Shown: positions 28,772 through 37,225 of the stretch, piece after piece
Layout of the letters: each line of letters starts with the position of its first letter
How positions within the stretch are numbered: the stretch's first letter is position 1
Origin: Pseudoxanthomonas gei
GTDB taxonomy: Bacteria; Pseudomonadota; Gammaproteobacteria; Xanthomonadales; Xanthomonadaceae
Reading direction: 5' to 3'
Length of the DNA stretch: 64,000 nucleotides
Assembly: GCF_010119615.1 (NCBI RefSeq)
Contig: NZ_QOVG01000005.1
Coordinates: forward strand, 239,967 to 303,966
Program-made: the position numbers and the translations under genes
Notes under the pieces: model-generated
The model's input: the letters and a program-made list of their open reading frames with translations, nothing else
What the model was told of the DNA's origin: nothing
The model's database searches: none

Positions 28772-31700
28772 ATGATGCAGGGCAGGAAGCCGGCGGGGGG
28801 ATTGCCGGGACTGCACGTGTTGGAAAGCGGTGATGACCGCAATGGCTTGTCCGCCCGGGCAACCTACCGCTATGGCCTGTTGCTGGCGGCCTTGCTTGGC
28901 CTGGTCCTGGTTGCGATCCTGGTCGTCGATCGGGCGCGGCGCCTGGCCGAAGCCGAGCGCGAGGTGTCGACCCTGGCGGTAGGCGCCCGCGGCCAGGTGT
29001 ACTACGCCTTGCGCGATGCCGAGCGCGCCCTGCTGTTCGCGGCCCGTACCGCAGTCCCCCAGCGCGCGGCTGGCGCTGCCGGCTCGACGCCCGTGCCCGG
29101 GCCACACTGGATGGCCGATCTTCTCGCCGAGCACCCCGAGCTGAGCGACCTGCACGTGGTCGCTGCCGACGAGTCCGGCATCACCCATTGGGCATACCGG
29201 GGCAAACCCGGTGAATCGCCGATGCGGCTGGGTGCACCACGCCGCGACACGGATGGCGCGTGGATCCTGCCGCTGGCGGTGCCGCTACCCGGCCAGCCGG
29301 GGTGGATCACGGCCAACTACCGGCTTGGCGCGCTGCAGGAACTGGTTGAGCGCATGAAAGGCGGAGGCCCGGCGCTGATCACCCTGATGGACAGCCGTCG
29401 CTACATCCTGGCCCGCACCATGGCGCCGGAGTCGACTGTCGGCACGCAGATCCACGAGGCCTCTCTGGCCCGGCAGATCGCCTCCGGTGTCGAGTCAGTC
29501 ATCGACCAGCACATGCACCCTGTGGACGGCGTGGCGCGCATCCGCGCCTACCAGGCTTCGATGTACTACCCGCTGGAAGTGGCATCCGGATTGCCGCGCC
29601 GGCACGTGCTGATGCCGTGGTACGTGCTGGCCACGCTTGGCGCACTCGGCTATGCGTTGTACTGGGCCGGATTCCTGCACCAGCTGCGCATCGTGCGCCG
29701 CGCCGATGCCCGGCAGACACGCCTGCTCGAGCGGATCGGGCGATCCGGCGAACTGCTGTCGTTCGCCTTGCGCGCCGGCAAGATGGGTGCCTGGGCGATG
29801 CAGGCGGATGGCGAGTTGTGGTGGTCGGACGAAGTTGCACCCCTGCATGGCGTCGATCCGGCGGACACCGAGGTCGGCGAGCCGGACCTGATCGCGCGCC
29901 TGCATCCCGACGACCGTGAACGGGTCCTGCAGAGACTGGAGTCGTTGCGCGAACGAGGCGAAGCACTGTCGCTGGACTACCGCGTCATCACCGCCGACGG
30001 CCGGGTCCGCTACCTGTCCACGCGTGGCGCGCGCTTCAACACGCCCAGCAGCGACATCGTCACCAGCGGCGTGGTCCTGGACGTCACTGATCAGGTCGAG
30101 GCGGCGCAGCGCCTGCTGGATGCCGAGCGCCAGTTCCGGCTCATGTTCGACCGCAACCCGTTGCCGTTCTGGGTATTCGACATCGACACGCTGCGCTTCC
30201 TGGAGGTCAACCAGGCTGCGATCAGCAACTATGGTTACTCGCGCGACGAGTTCCTGGCCATGACCCTGAATGACATACGCCCGGCGTCGGAGTCACTGCA
30301 ATTGCTGCGCGACGTTGCCGAAGGAAGGGCGGTCGACAGCCCGCAAGTCTGGACCCACCGCCGCAAGGACGGGTCCGAGCTGGAAGCGCGCGTCCACGCT
30401 GCCGATATCGAGTTCTCCGGCCAGCCGGCCCGACTGGTGCTGGCCGAGGATGTCAGCGAGCAGCATCGCGTGCAGCGCGAACTGGCGTACCGCGCCAACC
30501 ACGACCTGCTGACCGCGCTGCCCAATGAGATGGCGTTCGCACATCGCCTGCAGGAGCTGATGTCATTGCCGGGCCAAGGCGTCAACGTGGTCCGCGTGAC
30601 CTTGCAACGGCATGGCCTGATCAGCGACAGCCTGGGTACCGGCGTAGGCGACGAAGTACTGGTGCAGGCCGCCGCACGCCTGATCGAGCAGGTGCCCGAG
30701 CCCGGAGTGGTGGCGCGAATGCAGGGCGCCGAGTTCATCCTGGCCACGCCCGCGACCGATGCCGATCCCCGCGGCGAGCGGCTGCTGGCGGCGCTGTCCG
30801 AGGCCATGGGCGCGCCGGTCCGGGCTGCCGACGCATCGCACTACCTGGATGCGGCGTTTGGCCTGGCGATGTATCCCGGCGATGGCGCGACCGCCGATGT
30901 CCTGGTGCGCAATGCCGGCCTGGCTGCGCGCGACGCCACCCAGCAACTGGCGACCGACACGGTCCGCTACAGCGCCGGGCTGGCCGGCACGGTGTCTTCG
31001 CGGCTCGAGATGCTGGCGCGGGTGCAGCAGGCGATCGAGAGCGGCGGCTTCGAGCTGCATTTCCAGCCCATCTTCGACCTGGCCACGAACCAGGTCTGCT
31101 GCTACGAAGCACTGGCACGCTGGCCGCAACCTGGCGGCGGTTTCATCCCGCCCCAGGACTTCATCCCGCTGTGCGAGGACAGCGCCCTGATCGTGCCGTT
31201 CGGGCGCTGGGTTTTGCACGAAGCCGCCCACGCCTGGCTCAGGTTCGCCAGCGCTGGCCAGCCGGCTTGCCCGATCGCGGTGAACGTATCGGTCAGCCAG
31301 TTCACGCGCAGTGACCTGGTCGCCGAACTGCGCACGCTGATCGAAGTGCACGGCTTGCCGCCGGGGGCGATCGAGCTGGAGCTGACCGAAGGCGTGGTGA
31401 TGGGCGACCCCGAGCAGGTCATCGCTACCCTGGCCGAGCTGCGCGCGATGGGCGTACTCCTGGCCATCGATGATTTCGGCACCGGGTACTCGAACCTGTC
31501 CTACCTGCGGCGGCTGCCGGCGCACACGCTGAAGATCGACCGCGTGTTCGTGCACCAGATCGAGACCGACCCGCAGAACGCGGCGATCTGCCGGTCGATC
31601 ATGGCCCTGGCCACGCTGTTCGGCATGCGGGTGACCGCCGAGGGCATTGAGACCCCGGCCCAGTTGCAGTGGTTCCGCGACAACGGCGGCCACATGGCCC

Positions 31701-31786
31701 AGGGCTTCCTGCTGGGCAGGCCGGTGCCGCAGTCGGCCCTGCTGGCTTCGCCCGCGCGCATGCTGCCCCGCGAGCCGCTGGCGTAG
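28772..31786 (+). CDS. Membrane PAS-PAS-degenerate GGDEF-EAL protein (probable phosphodiesterase)
   Basis: A 1004-residue protein. Two membrane helices (about 33-52 and 281-303) flank a periplasmic sensor of cache-like character, followed by two PAS domains, a GGDEF domain and an EAL domain. The GGDEF motif is degenerate (MQGAEF), so it cannot be an active cyclase and may bind GTP as an allosteric domain. The EAL domain is complete: YEALARW, NVSVSQ, ELTEG, IDDFGTGYSNL, LKIDRVF, AEGIET and QGF. The protein should therefore degrade cyclic di-GMP in response to a periplasmic signal. Adjacent ATGs at 28772 and 28775 are both possible starts. Confidence 0.93.
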   Translation: MMQGRKPAGGLPGLHVLESGDDRNGLSARATYRYGLLLAALLGLVLVAILVVDRARRLAEAEREVSTLAVGARGQVYYALRDAERALLFAARTAVPQRAAGAAGSTPVPGPHWMADLLAEHPELSDLHVVAADESGITHWAYRGKPGESPMRLGAPRRDTDGAWILPLAVPLPGQPGWITANYRLGALQELVERMKGGGPALITLMDSRRYILARTMAPESTVGTQIHEASLARQIASGVESVIDQHMHPVDGVARIRAYQASMYYPLEVASGLPRRHVLMPWYVLATLGALGYALYWAGFLHQLRIVRRADARQTRLLERIGRSGELLSFALRAGKMGAWAMQADGELWWSDEVAPLHGVDPADTEVGEPDLIARLHPDDRERVLQRLESLRERGEALSLDYRVITADGRVRYLSTRGARFNTPSSDIVTSGVVLDVTDQVEAAQRLLDAERQFRLMFDRNPLPFWVFDIDTLRFLEVNQAAISNYGYSRDEFLAMTLNDIRPASESLQLLRDVAEGRAVDSPQVWTHRRKDGSELEARVHAADIEFSGQPARLVLAEDVSEQHRVQRELAYRANHDLLTALPNEMAFAHRLQELMSLPGQGVNVVRVTLQRHGLISDSLGTGVGDEVLVQAAARLIEQVPEPGVVARMQGAEFILATPATDADPRGERLLAALSEAMGAPVRAADASHYLDAAFGLAMYPGDGATADVLVRNAGLAARDATQQLATDTVRYSAGLAGTVSSRLEMLARVQQAIESGGFELHFQPIFDLATNQVCCYEALARWPQPGGGFIPPQDFIPLCEDSALIVPFGRWVLHEAAHAWLRFASAGQPACPIAVNVSVSQFTRSDLVAELRTLIEVHGLPPGAIELELTEGVVMGDPEQVIATLAELRAMGVLLAIDDFGTGYSNLSYLRRLPAHTLKIDRVFVHQIETDPQNAAICRSIMALATLFGMRVTAEGIETPAQLQWFRDNGGHMAQGFLLGRPVPQSALLASPARMLPREPLA

Positions 31787-31867
31787 CGAAGCCATCCCGC
31801 CTCGTTGCATTGCACTGCAGTGCAGTGCGTTTGCTCTGCATTGCCTGTCGCGTTATCCGCCAGTCCT

Positions 31868-31898
31868 TGTGGGAGCGGCTTCAGCCCCGACGCTCCGA
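31868..31898 (+). repeat. REP element, forward copy
   Basis: A single REP element (TGTGGGAGCGGCTTCAGCCC core) 82 bases after the GGDEF-EAL gene. It differs by one core base from the neighbouring copy and belongs to the family common in Pseudomonas and Xanthomonadaceae genomes. Confidence 0.8.
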
Positions 31899-31943
31899 CA
31901 GTGGGGGCGAGGGACTTGGACTTCGGTCGCGATGGTCCGGCAG

Positions 31944-32026
31944 TTGTGGGAGGGGCTTCAGCCCCGACGCTCCGGGTGCATGCAAGCGCGATCGCGCAAG
32001 CGTCGGGGCTGAAGCCCCTCCCACAA
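31944..32026. repeat. Inverted REP pair (REPIN)
   Basis: Two 28-base REP copies in opposite orientation (31944-31971 and 31999-32026) with a 27-base loop form a long perfect hairpin. Such doublets are the mobile unit spread by RAYT transposases, but no RAYT gene is in this window. With the copy at 31868 it fills most of the intergenic stretch 31787-32254; the remainder holds the promoter and ribosome site (CCGGAG) of the next gene. Confidence 0.85.
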
Positions 32027-32254
32027 AGGCAGCCTCGCTCCCGACGAACGCCACCATTGGAGACTGCGGCCGTCAGATGCGCCTGACACAGATGATGTCG
32101 ACGGCTGCACCTGCTGCCGCGCCACCATGACGCAGTGCGGCGTGTGCCACTCCATACCCACTGGTACGGTGCGACCACTGGTCCCCCGCAGTCTCTTCGA
32201 CCAACCCTGGTTCCGCTGGGCCATTCCGGTCCGGCAACATCCGGAGTGCGCTTC

Positions 32255-33835
32255 ATGCACAGGTTCGCCCCTCGTCTTATCGTCGTGATCGCCTTGCTGT
32301 CCGCTTCGGCGGCGGCAGCGGCGGGATCCTTCAGCAAGAGCTATCAACGCATCGGAAGTTTCGACGGCACCCAGCTCGGCGCGCTGGTACTGGTGCCCAG
32401 GGACCAGGGTCCCGGTCCGTTTCCACTGGTGGTGATGCCGGCCAGCTGGTCCCTGCCCAACCTGGAATACCTCGGCCGTGCCAGCCAGATGGCCAGCGAC
32501 GGCTACGTGGTGGTCAGCTATACCTCGCGGGGTTTCTGGGATTCGGCCGGCAGGATCGATATCGCCGGCGCGGCCACGGTGGAGGACGTCAGCGCGGTGA
32601 TCGACTGGGCCCTGGCCCACACACCGTCCGACCCGGGCAGGATCGGTGCCTCGGGCATCTCCTACGGTGCCGGCACCAGCCTGCTGGCGGCCGGGCGCGA
32701 CTCGCGCATCAAGGCCGTGGCCGCGCTCAGTGGTTGGGGCGACCTGCAGGCTTCGCTGTATGCCAACCAGACCACCAGCAAGCAGGGCATCACCTTGCTG
32801 GTGGCTGCCGGCACCATCACCGGGCGGCCCGGCCCGGAACTGGCCCAGGTGACCGCCCGCGCCCTGCTCAACGACTTCGACGGCGCGGTCAATGCGGTGC
32901 TGCCGGTGGCCGCCGAACGTGGTGCACGCAGCGAGCTGGCCCACCTCAATGCCAATGGCACGGCGGTGCTGCTGGCCAACTCCTATAACGATGGCCTGTT
33001 CCCGCCGGGCCAGTACGTGGAGTTCTACAAGGGCCTGACCGGGCCCAGGCAACTGATGTTCAGCCACGGCGACCATGCGACCGCCGAGCTGCCCGGCGCG
33101 CTGGGCCTGCCCAATGCGGTCTATGACGCCACCGTGCGCTGGTTCGACCACCATCTGAAGGGTCGCGCCAACGGCGTACCGGCCGAGCCACGGGTGAAAT
33201 TGGCCACTCCCTCCAGTGGCTGGCTGGGCTACGCGGACTGGAACGCGGTGCAGGCGTCGCCCGCGACCTACGTGCTGACCAAACCGACGGGGCTGCTGGT
33301 GCCGACCGGCAGCCTGGCCGCGGCGGCCAGCACCGGCTGGAGCCACGGCATCCTCACCGCGGTGCCGACCGTGGCCGATTCGGGCGTGGTCCTGGTCAGC
33401 GGCCTGCTGCAGGGTTTGGGCCTGCCGGCTGTCGCCTCGATCCCGCTGGTCAACCGCAGTGGCGCGGCGGTCTGGACCGGTCCGACGTATGCCAGCAAGC
33501 GCGTGCTTGCCGGCAGTCCCTCGCTGCGGGTCACGGTCACGCCCAGCCAGTCCAGCGTGTCGCTGTTCGCCTATCTCTACAGCGTCGATGCGGCGGGCAT
33601 GGGCAAGCTGCTGAGTTACAAGCCCTACTCGTTGCGCAACGTCACCGCGCGCGTGGCCCGGACCGTGCAGATCGACCTGGAAGCGACCAGCGCGGAGATT
33701 CCCGCTGGCCACCGCCTGGCGCTGGTCATCGACACCAAGGATCCACGTTATGCCGATGTCACCTCGCTGGCCGGCACGGTGAGCTTTTCCTCGCCGGCCT
33801 CGGCGCCCTCGCAGTTGTTGGTGCCGCTGCGCTGA
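32255..33835 (+). CDS. Secreted CocE/NonD-family hydrolase
   Basis: A 526-residue protein with a signal peptide (about residues 1-23). The alpha/beta-hydrolase domain carries the nucleophile elbow GISYGAG (GxSxG), an Asp in NSYNDGLFPP and a His in SHGDHA as a likely triad, and the C-terminal part has the beta-jelly-roll pattern of X-Pro dipeptidyl-peptidase/CocE enzymes. Family members cleave Xaa-Pro peptides or esters such as cocaine or glutaryl amides; the substrate here is open. GGAG eight bases upstream supports ATG 32255. Confidence 0.9.
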   Translation: MHRFAPRLIVVIALLSASAAAAAGSFSKSYQRIGSFDGTQLGALVLVPRDQGPGPFPLVVMPASWSLPNLEYLGRASQMASDGYVVVSYTSRGFWDSAGRIDIAGAATVEDVSAVIDWALAHTPSDPGRIGASGISYGAGTSLLAAGRDSRIKAVAALSGWGDLQASLYANQTTSKQGITLLVAAGTITGRPGPELAQVTARALLNDFDGAVNAVLPVAAERGARSELAHLNANGTAVLLANSYNDGLFPPGQYVEFYKGLTGPRQLMFSHGDHATAELPGALGLPNAVYDATVRWFDHHLKGRANGVPAEPRVKLATPSSGWLGYADWNAVQASPATYVLTKPTGLLVPTGSLAAAASTGWSHGILTAVPTVADSGVVLVSGLLQGLGLPAVASIPLVNRSGAAVWTGPTYASKRVLAGSPSLRVTVTPSQSSVSLFAYLYSVDAAGMGKLLSYKPYSLRNVTARVARTVQIDLEATSAEIPAGHRLALVIDTKDPRYADVTSLAGTVSFSSPASAPSQLLVPLR

Positions 33836-33957
33836 GGCGAGCACAGTCGCGGACAGTGCCGGCGGCCGCCTCCAGGGGCAATCCGCCCACTGCAACCCGA
33901 CCGATCCGGCCTGGCGCCGGTTTTGGGCGGCGGGAAAGAGGTGGCGCCGGGCCCATG
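33836..33957. other. Intergenic start of the repeat region
   Basis: Short G/C-rich stretch between the hydrolase stop and the 21-bp array. No gene recognised; no clear terminator. Confidence 0.4.
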
Positions 33958-34230
33958 GAGAGGGCGCGAAGCCTTGCGGAGAGGTCCGGGAGCCCTCTGG
34001 AGAGGTCGCGCAGGTATTGGGAGCGCCCGGCAAGTCATATGGAGAGGTCCGTGACCTCTATGGAGGACTCGCGGACAACTACGGAGAGGTCGCCGGGCTC
34101 TCCGTAGTTGTTGGCGGGCCCTATGGAAGGGTCCGGGACCTCTCGCGAGTTGTTGCGCAGGTATAGGGAAGGGTCGCGGACCCTTCGGCAGGGGTTTCCG
34201 ACTCGTCGCGAACTGATTCCGGGGCAAGAG
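33958..34230. repeat. Tandem array of thirteen 21-bp units, several of them hairpins
   Basis: Thirteen consecutive, imperfect 21-base units can be lined up without gaps; most begin GAGAGGTC or GAAGGGTC. Several units are self-complementary, for example 34168-34188 with arms GAAGGGTC and GACCCTTC around GCG, and 34042-34062 with AGAGGTC/GACCTCT around CGT. Two units also pair with each other: 34075-34088 is the exact inverse of 34098-34111. On the plus strand a heptad ERSxxxx is read in the first seven units, but a TAG interrupts it and no ribosome site precedes it, so it is treated as a non-coding array. Confidence 0.8.
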
Positions 34231-34400
34231 CCTGCACGCGGGCCTGGGGCTGCAGGAGCGACACTGGTCGCCAGGCACGGAGGAGTGCCAGAGCAGGCGC
34301 GATCGCACCGTGCTGCACTACCGTGGTGGCGCTCTTCCCGGTGTTTCCCCCGGTGGCCATTGACCTAGACTTCAGGGCTTCCGCCCGTAGCGTGCCGCCG

Positions 34401-35372
34401 ATGACCCCGCCTGCCCGTTTCCACGAACTGCGCCTGTGGCTCGGCATCGAACGCAACACTACCCGTCATGGCGAGAAGTGGATTTCGGCTGTCGGCGCGT
34501 TGCTGGGCATCGTGGCGGTGTACTGGATAACCCGCGCGGTGTTGCCGTCGCACGCCCTGGTCCTGCCGGGTGGCGTGCTCATGCTGACCTCGATGGGCGC
34601 CTCGGCGGTGTTGCTGTTCGCCGTGCCCCAAGGCGCGCTGTCGCAGCCCTGGGCGGTGATCGGCGGGCACCTGGTTTCAGCGGCCATCGGCGTCACCTGC
34701 CAGAAACTGTTTCCCGACCAGACGTGGACCGCGGCGCTGGCGGTCGGCCTGGCAGTGGGCAGCATGCATTACCTGCGCTGCATCCATCCGCCGGGAGGCG
34801 CCACCGCGCTTGCCGCCGTGATTGGCGGCACCCAGGTGCATTCGCTGGGCTATCACTACCTGCTGGTTCCGGTGCTCATCAACGTCGCGGCGATCCTGGC
34901 AATGGCGCTGGCATTCAATGCGCTGTTCCCATGGCGCCGCTACCCCGCACACCTGCACAAGCGCGCGCAGGCTTCGCCCATCACCCAGCCTGCGCAACGC
35001 CAGTTCGAACTCACCCAGGAAGACCTGTACGCGGCGATGGAGCAACTGAACTCCTACGTCGACATCACCTCGGAAAGCCTGACCGAGCTGCTGGAACTGG
35101 CCAAGCAGCATGCCGAAAGGAACATCACCCATCCCGGGGAAATAATTGCGGGCCGCTGCTACAGCAATGGCAAGTTGGGCAAGCAGTGGAGCGTGCGCCA
35201 TGTGCTGGCGTCAGATGCCTTGCCTGCACCCCGCGCCGACGGAATGGACTATCGGGTGCTGGCGGGCGACGACATCGGCACGCTTGCGCGTTGCAGCGTC
35301 GACGAACTCCGCCAGTGGGCGCGATTCGAAGTGAAGCCGCAGGGCAACGGTCGCTGGTTGAAGGTGGAGTAG
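34401..35372 (+). CDS. HPP-family integral membrane protein with C-terminal extension
   Basis: A 323-residue protein. The N-terminal 170 residues hold about five membrane helices and the family motifs (MLTSMGASAVLLFAVP and HPPGGATALAAV, giving the HPP name). The C-terminal 150 residues are soluble and unrecognised. Some HPP proteins are involved in nitrite transport, but the family is functionally diverse. The frame is open from GTG 34323; ATG 34401 was chosen because the homologous core starts soon after it, though no clear ribosome site is visible. Confidence 0.85.
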   Translation: MTPPARFHELRLWLGIERNTTRHGEKWISAVGALLGIVAVYWITRAVLPSHALVLPGGVLMLTSMGASAVLLFAVPQGALSQPWAVIGGHLVSAAIGVTCQKLFPDQTWTAALAVGLAVGSMHYLRCIHPPGGATALAAVIGGTQVHSLGYHYLLVPVLINVAAILAMALAFNALFPWRRYPAHLHKRAQASPITQPAQRQFELTQEDLYAAMEQLNSYVDITSESLTELLELAKQHAERNITHPGEIIAGRCYSNGKLGKQWSVRHVLASDALPAPRADGMDYRVLAGDDIGTLARCSVDELRQWARFEVKPQGNGRWLKVE

Positions 35373-35635
35373 GCGCACGCCAATCCAGGAGCGACGGATT
35401 AGACAAGCCGTGGAGCCCGAACAGTGCAGTCGCTTCGCGACTCTCCTCGCTCATGCAGCTGCAACTGGCGTGTGCACTCCGTTGACGTAGAACAACGCAC
35501 GCTAAACATTCCGTTGATGTGAGTTGAGAGCGTTGCGCGCTTCACATGGCGCAACTACCGCATCGGTAACAGTCCATCGCACTGAAGCCATGCAGCGCTC
35601 AGTCCTTTCACTCATACCCACTCGGAGCAATACAC

Positions 35636-36097
35636 ATGAGCGACATCAAGAAAGACCACAGCATTGGTGCAGGCACCGGCGCCATCAGCGGCGCGATCGC
35701 CGGCGGCGTGGCAGGCTCCACCGTAGGCCCGATCGGCACCGTAGTCGGTGCTATCGCAGGCGGCGTGATCGGCGCCAAGGCCGGTGACTCCATCGCCGAA
35801 GCGGTCAACCCGACCGAATACATCAGCAGCTTCGAAAATGGCTACCGCCAGGCCCCTTATTACGCCGAAGGCCGCGAGTGGAACGACTACAAGCCCGCCT
35901 ACAAGTACGGCTATGACACCTATGGCGAGTACCGCGGCCAGAAGTTCGACGACGTGGAAGCCGAGCTGGGCCGCAAGTGGGATGCCACCCGCGCCGAGTC
36001 GCGCCTGGAGTGGAACGAAGCCAAGGGTGCGGTCAGGGATGGCTGGCACTACATCGAGAACAAGCTGCCGGGTGACCTCGACCGTGACGGTCGCTGA
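35636..36097 (+). CDS. Glycine-zipper envelope protein
   Basis: A 153-residue protein with two glycine-zipper stretches near the N-terminus (GAGTGAISGAIAGGVAG and VGAIAGGVIGAKAGDSI), which usually form membrane-associated helices, followed by a highly charged, Tyr-rich domain. There is no signal peptide, unlike typical outer-membrane zipper proteins. A strong terminator follows. The high proportion of charged residues suggests a stress-type protein; function unknown. Confidence 0.8.
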   Translation: MSDIKKDHSIGAGTGAISGAIAGGVAGSTVGPIGTVVGAIAGGVIGAKAGDSIAEAVNPTEYISSFENGYRQAPYYAEGREWNDYKPAYKYGYDTYGEYRGQKFDDVEAELGRKWDATRAESRLEWNEAKGAVRDGWHYIENKLPGDLDRDGR

Positions 36098-36125
36098 TCC
36101 CTGCCAGTAACATGATCGACCCGGA

Positions 36126-36157
36126 ACGGGCCGCCTGCTGGCGGCCCGTTTTTTTAT
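36126..36157 (+). terminator. Rho-independent terminator of the glycine-zipper gene
   Basis: A 10-base-pair stem (ACGGGCCGCC / GGCGGCCCGT) with a short loop is followed by seven T residues, 28 bases after the stop codon. Confidence 0.9.
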
Positions 36158-36227
36158 GCGCGCGAATTGGGTTGGGCGGGGCGCCTGCTTGGTTGCGCCC
36201 GCACCTATCGCCAATCCAACTGCGCGC

Positions 36228-36611
36228 TCAGCCGGTCTTTACAAGCCGGTGCTGCGGCTGCGCACAGACCACCACTTCATCCGGTGCGGTGACCGTACCG
36301 ATGACCTGGACGCGATCGCCGGGCTTGAGTGCCTGGACGTCGCCTGGGGGCGGAGCCTTGCACAGGTTCCATCGTGCCGGCAGCTGCACACCCACGTTGC
36401 CCGTGGCGGTGGCGATCACCACCACTGCGTTGCCGTCATAGGCCCAGGGCGCCGTGTCCACGCTGACCACCTGACCTTCCAGCGTGGATTGCTGCCCGGT
36501 CGCGAGTGCCGCGTTGACAGCCGGAGACGTGGTGCAGGCGCCCAATACAAGCACGGTGCCGGCAACCAGGGTCAGGCGGCAGACGGCAAGTGTGCGGATC
36601 GGCTGGATCAT
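36228..36611 (-). CDS. Small lipoprotein with OB-like fold
   Basis: A 127-residue protein with lipobox LVLGAC (Cys26), so probably lipid-anchored. The mature part is short and beta-rich (QVVSVDTAPWAYDGNAVVVI ... GDRVQVIGTVTAPDEV), compatible with a small OB-like or DUF5666-type barrel. Function unknown. ATG 36611 was chosen at the start of the signal; the frame extends upstream without coding character. Confidence 0.78.
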   Translation of the reverse strand: MIQPIRTLAVCRLTLVAGTVLVLGACTTSPAVNAALATGQQSTLEGQVVSVDTAPWAYDGNAVVVIATATGNVGVQLPARWNLCKAPPPGDVQALKPGDRVQVIGTVTAPDEVVVCAQPQHRLVKTG

Positions 36612-36881
36612 CGGCGAAGCTCCGGTGGGAAGGGATGGATGGCAGCCGCGCGAGCATGCTGTGGCAGCAAGCATATTCGAGCGAAGTATCAGCAGGCGTG
36701 ATCTCCCGGCGTTGGCGCTCTGGCCCTGCGGAAATGAACAATTCCTGCGAGCCGCTGCAACGCAATCACGCCTTCTATACAAGCCTGCCGCGATAGTTGG
36801 GTCACACGTGGCCCGGACGACCGGTGCCAGTTGCATGTGGCAGCCCACTGGACAAACCGCGTTACCAACAGGAGTTTCACT

Positions 36882-37157
36882 ATGAAGAACATCACCACCA
36901 AGACCGCCTTCCTTGCTGTATCCGCCTCGCTCCTGTTCGCGCTGTCGGGCTGCAAGGTCGAGCAGACCGAAGAAGGCAAGCTTCCGAATGTGGAAGTGAA
37001 AGCCGACGGCGGCAACCTGCCCAAGTACGACGTCGAAACACCGGAAGTGTCGGTTGGCACCAAGACCGTGGAAGTGGAAGTTCCCACCGCAACCGTCGAA
37101 ATGCCGAACGACCCGGACAACAAGGTCACCGACGAGACGGATTCTTCGAAGAAGTAA
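36882..37157 (+). CDS. Small acidic lipoprotein
   Basis: A 91-residue lipoprotein (FALSGC, Cys24) with GGAG upstream. The mature part is short, Val/Glu/Lys-rich with alternating patterns (TPEVSVGTKTVEVEVPTATV), compatible with an extended or amphipathic chain. Such proteins are common in Xanthomonadaceae; function unknown. A strong terminator follows immediately. Confidence 0.85.
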   Translation: MKNITTKTAFLAVSASLLFALSGCKVEQTEEGKLPNVEVKADGGNLPKYDVETPEVSVGTKTVEVEVPTATVEMPNDPDNKVTDETDSSKK

Positions 37158-37179
37158 TTCTTCCGTTACATGATTGCTG

Positions 37180-37210
37180 CAAAGGCTCCCTTGTGGAGCC
37201 TTTGTTTTTT
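37180..37210 (+). terminator. Rho-independent terminator
   Basis: Perfect 10-base-pair stem (CAAAGGCTCC / GGAGCCTTTG) with a five-base loop and six T residues, 23 bases after the small lipoprotein stop. Confidence 0.92.
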
Positions 37211-37225
37211 GCATCGCATAGGCCT

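Noticed and set aside
31958..34033. Minus-strand 691 aa frame across the CocE-type hydrolase
   Set aside because: It spans REP elements and the opposite strand of a clear hydrolase with signal peptide and catalytic triad.
33955..34107. Short plus-strand ORF with ERSxxxx heptads in the 21-bp array
   Set aside because: No ribosome site, interrupted by a stop inside the same periodic array; more likely a by-product of the 21-base period.
33958..34230. CRISPR array
   Set aside because: Units are adjacent without unique spacers and no cas gene is present.
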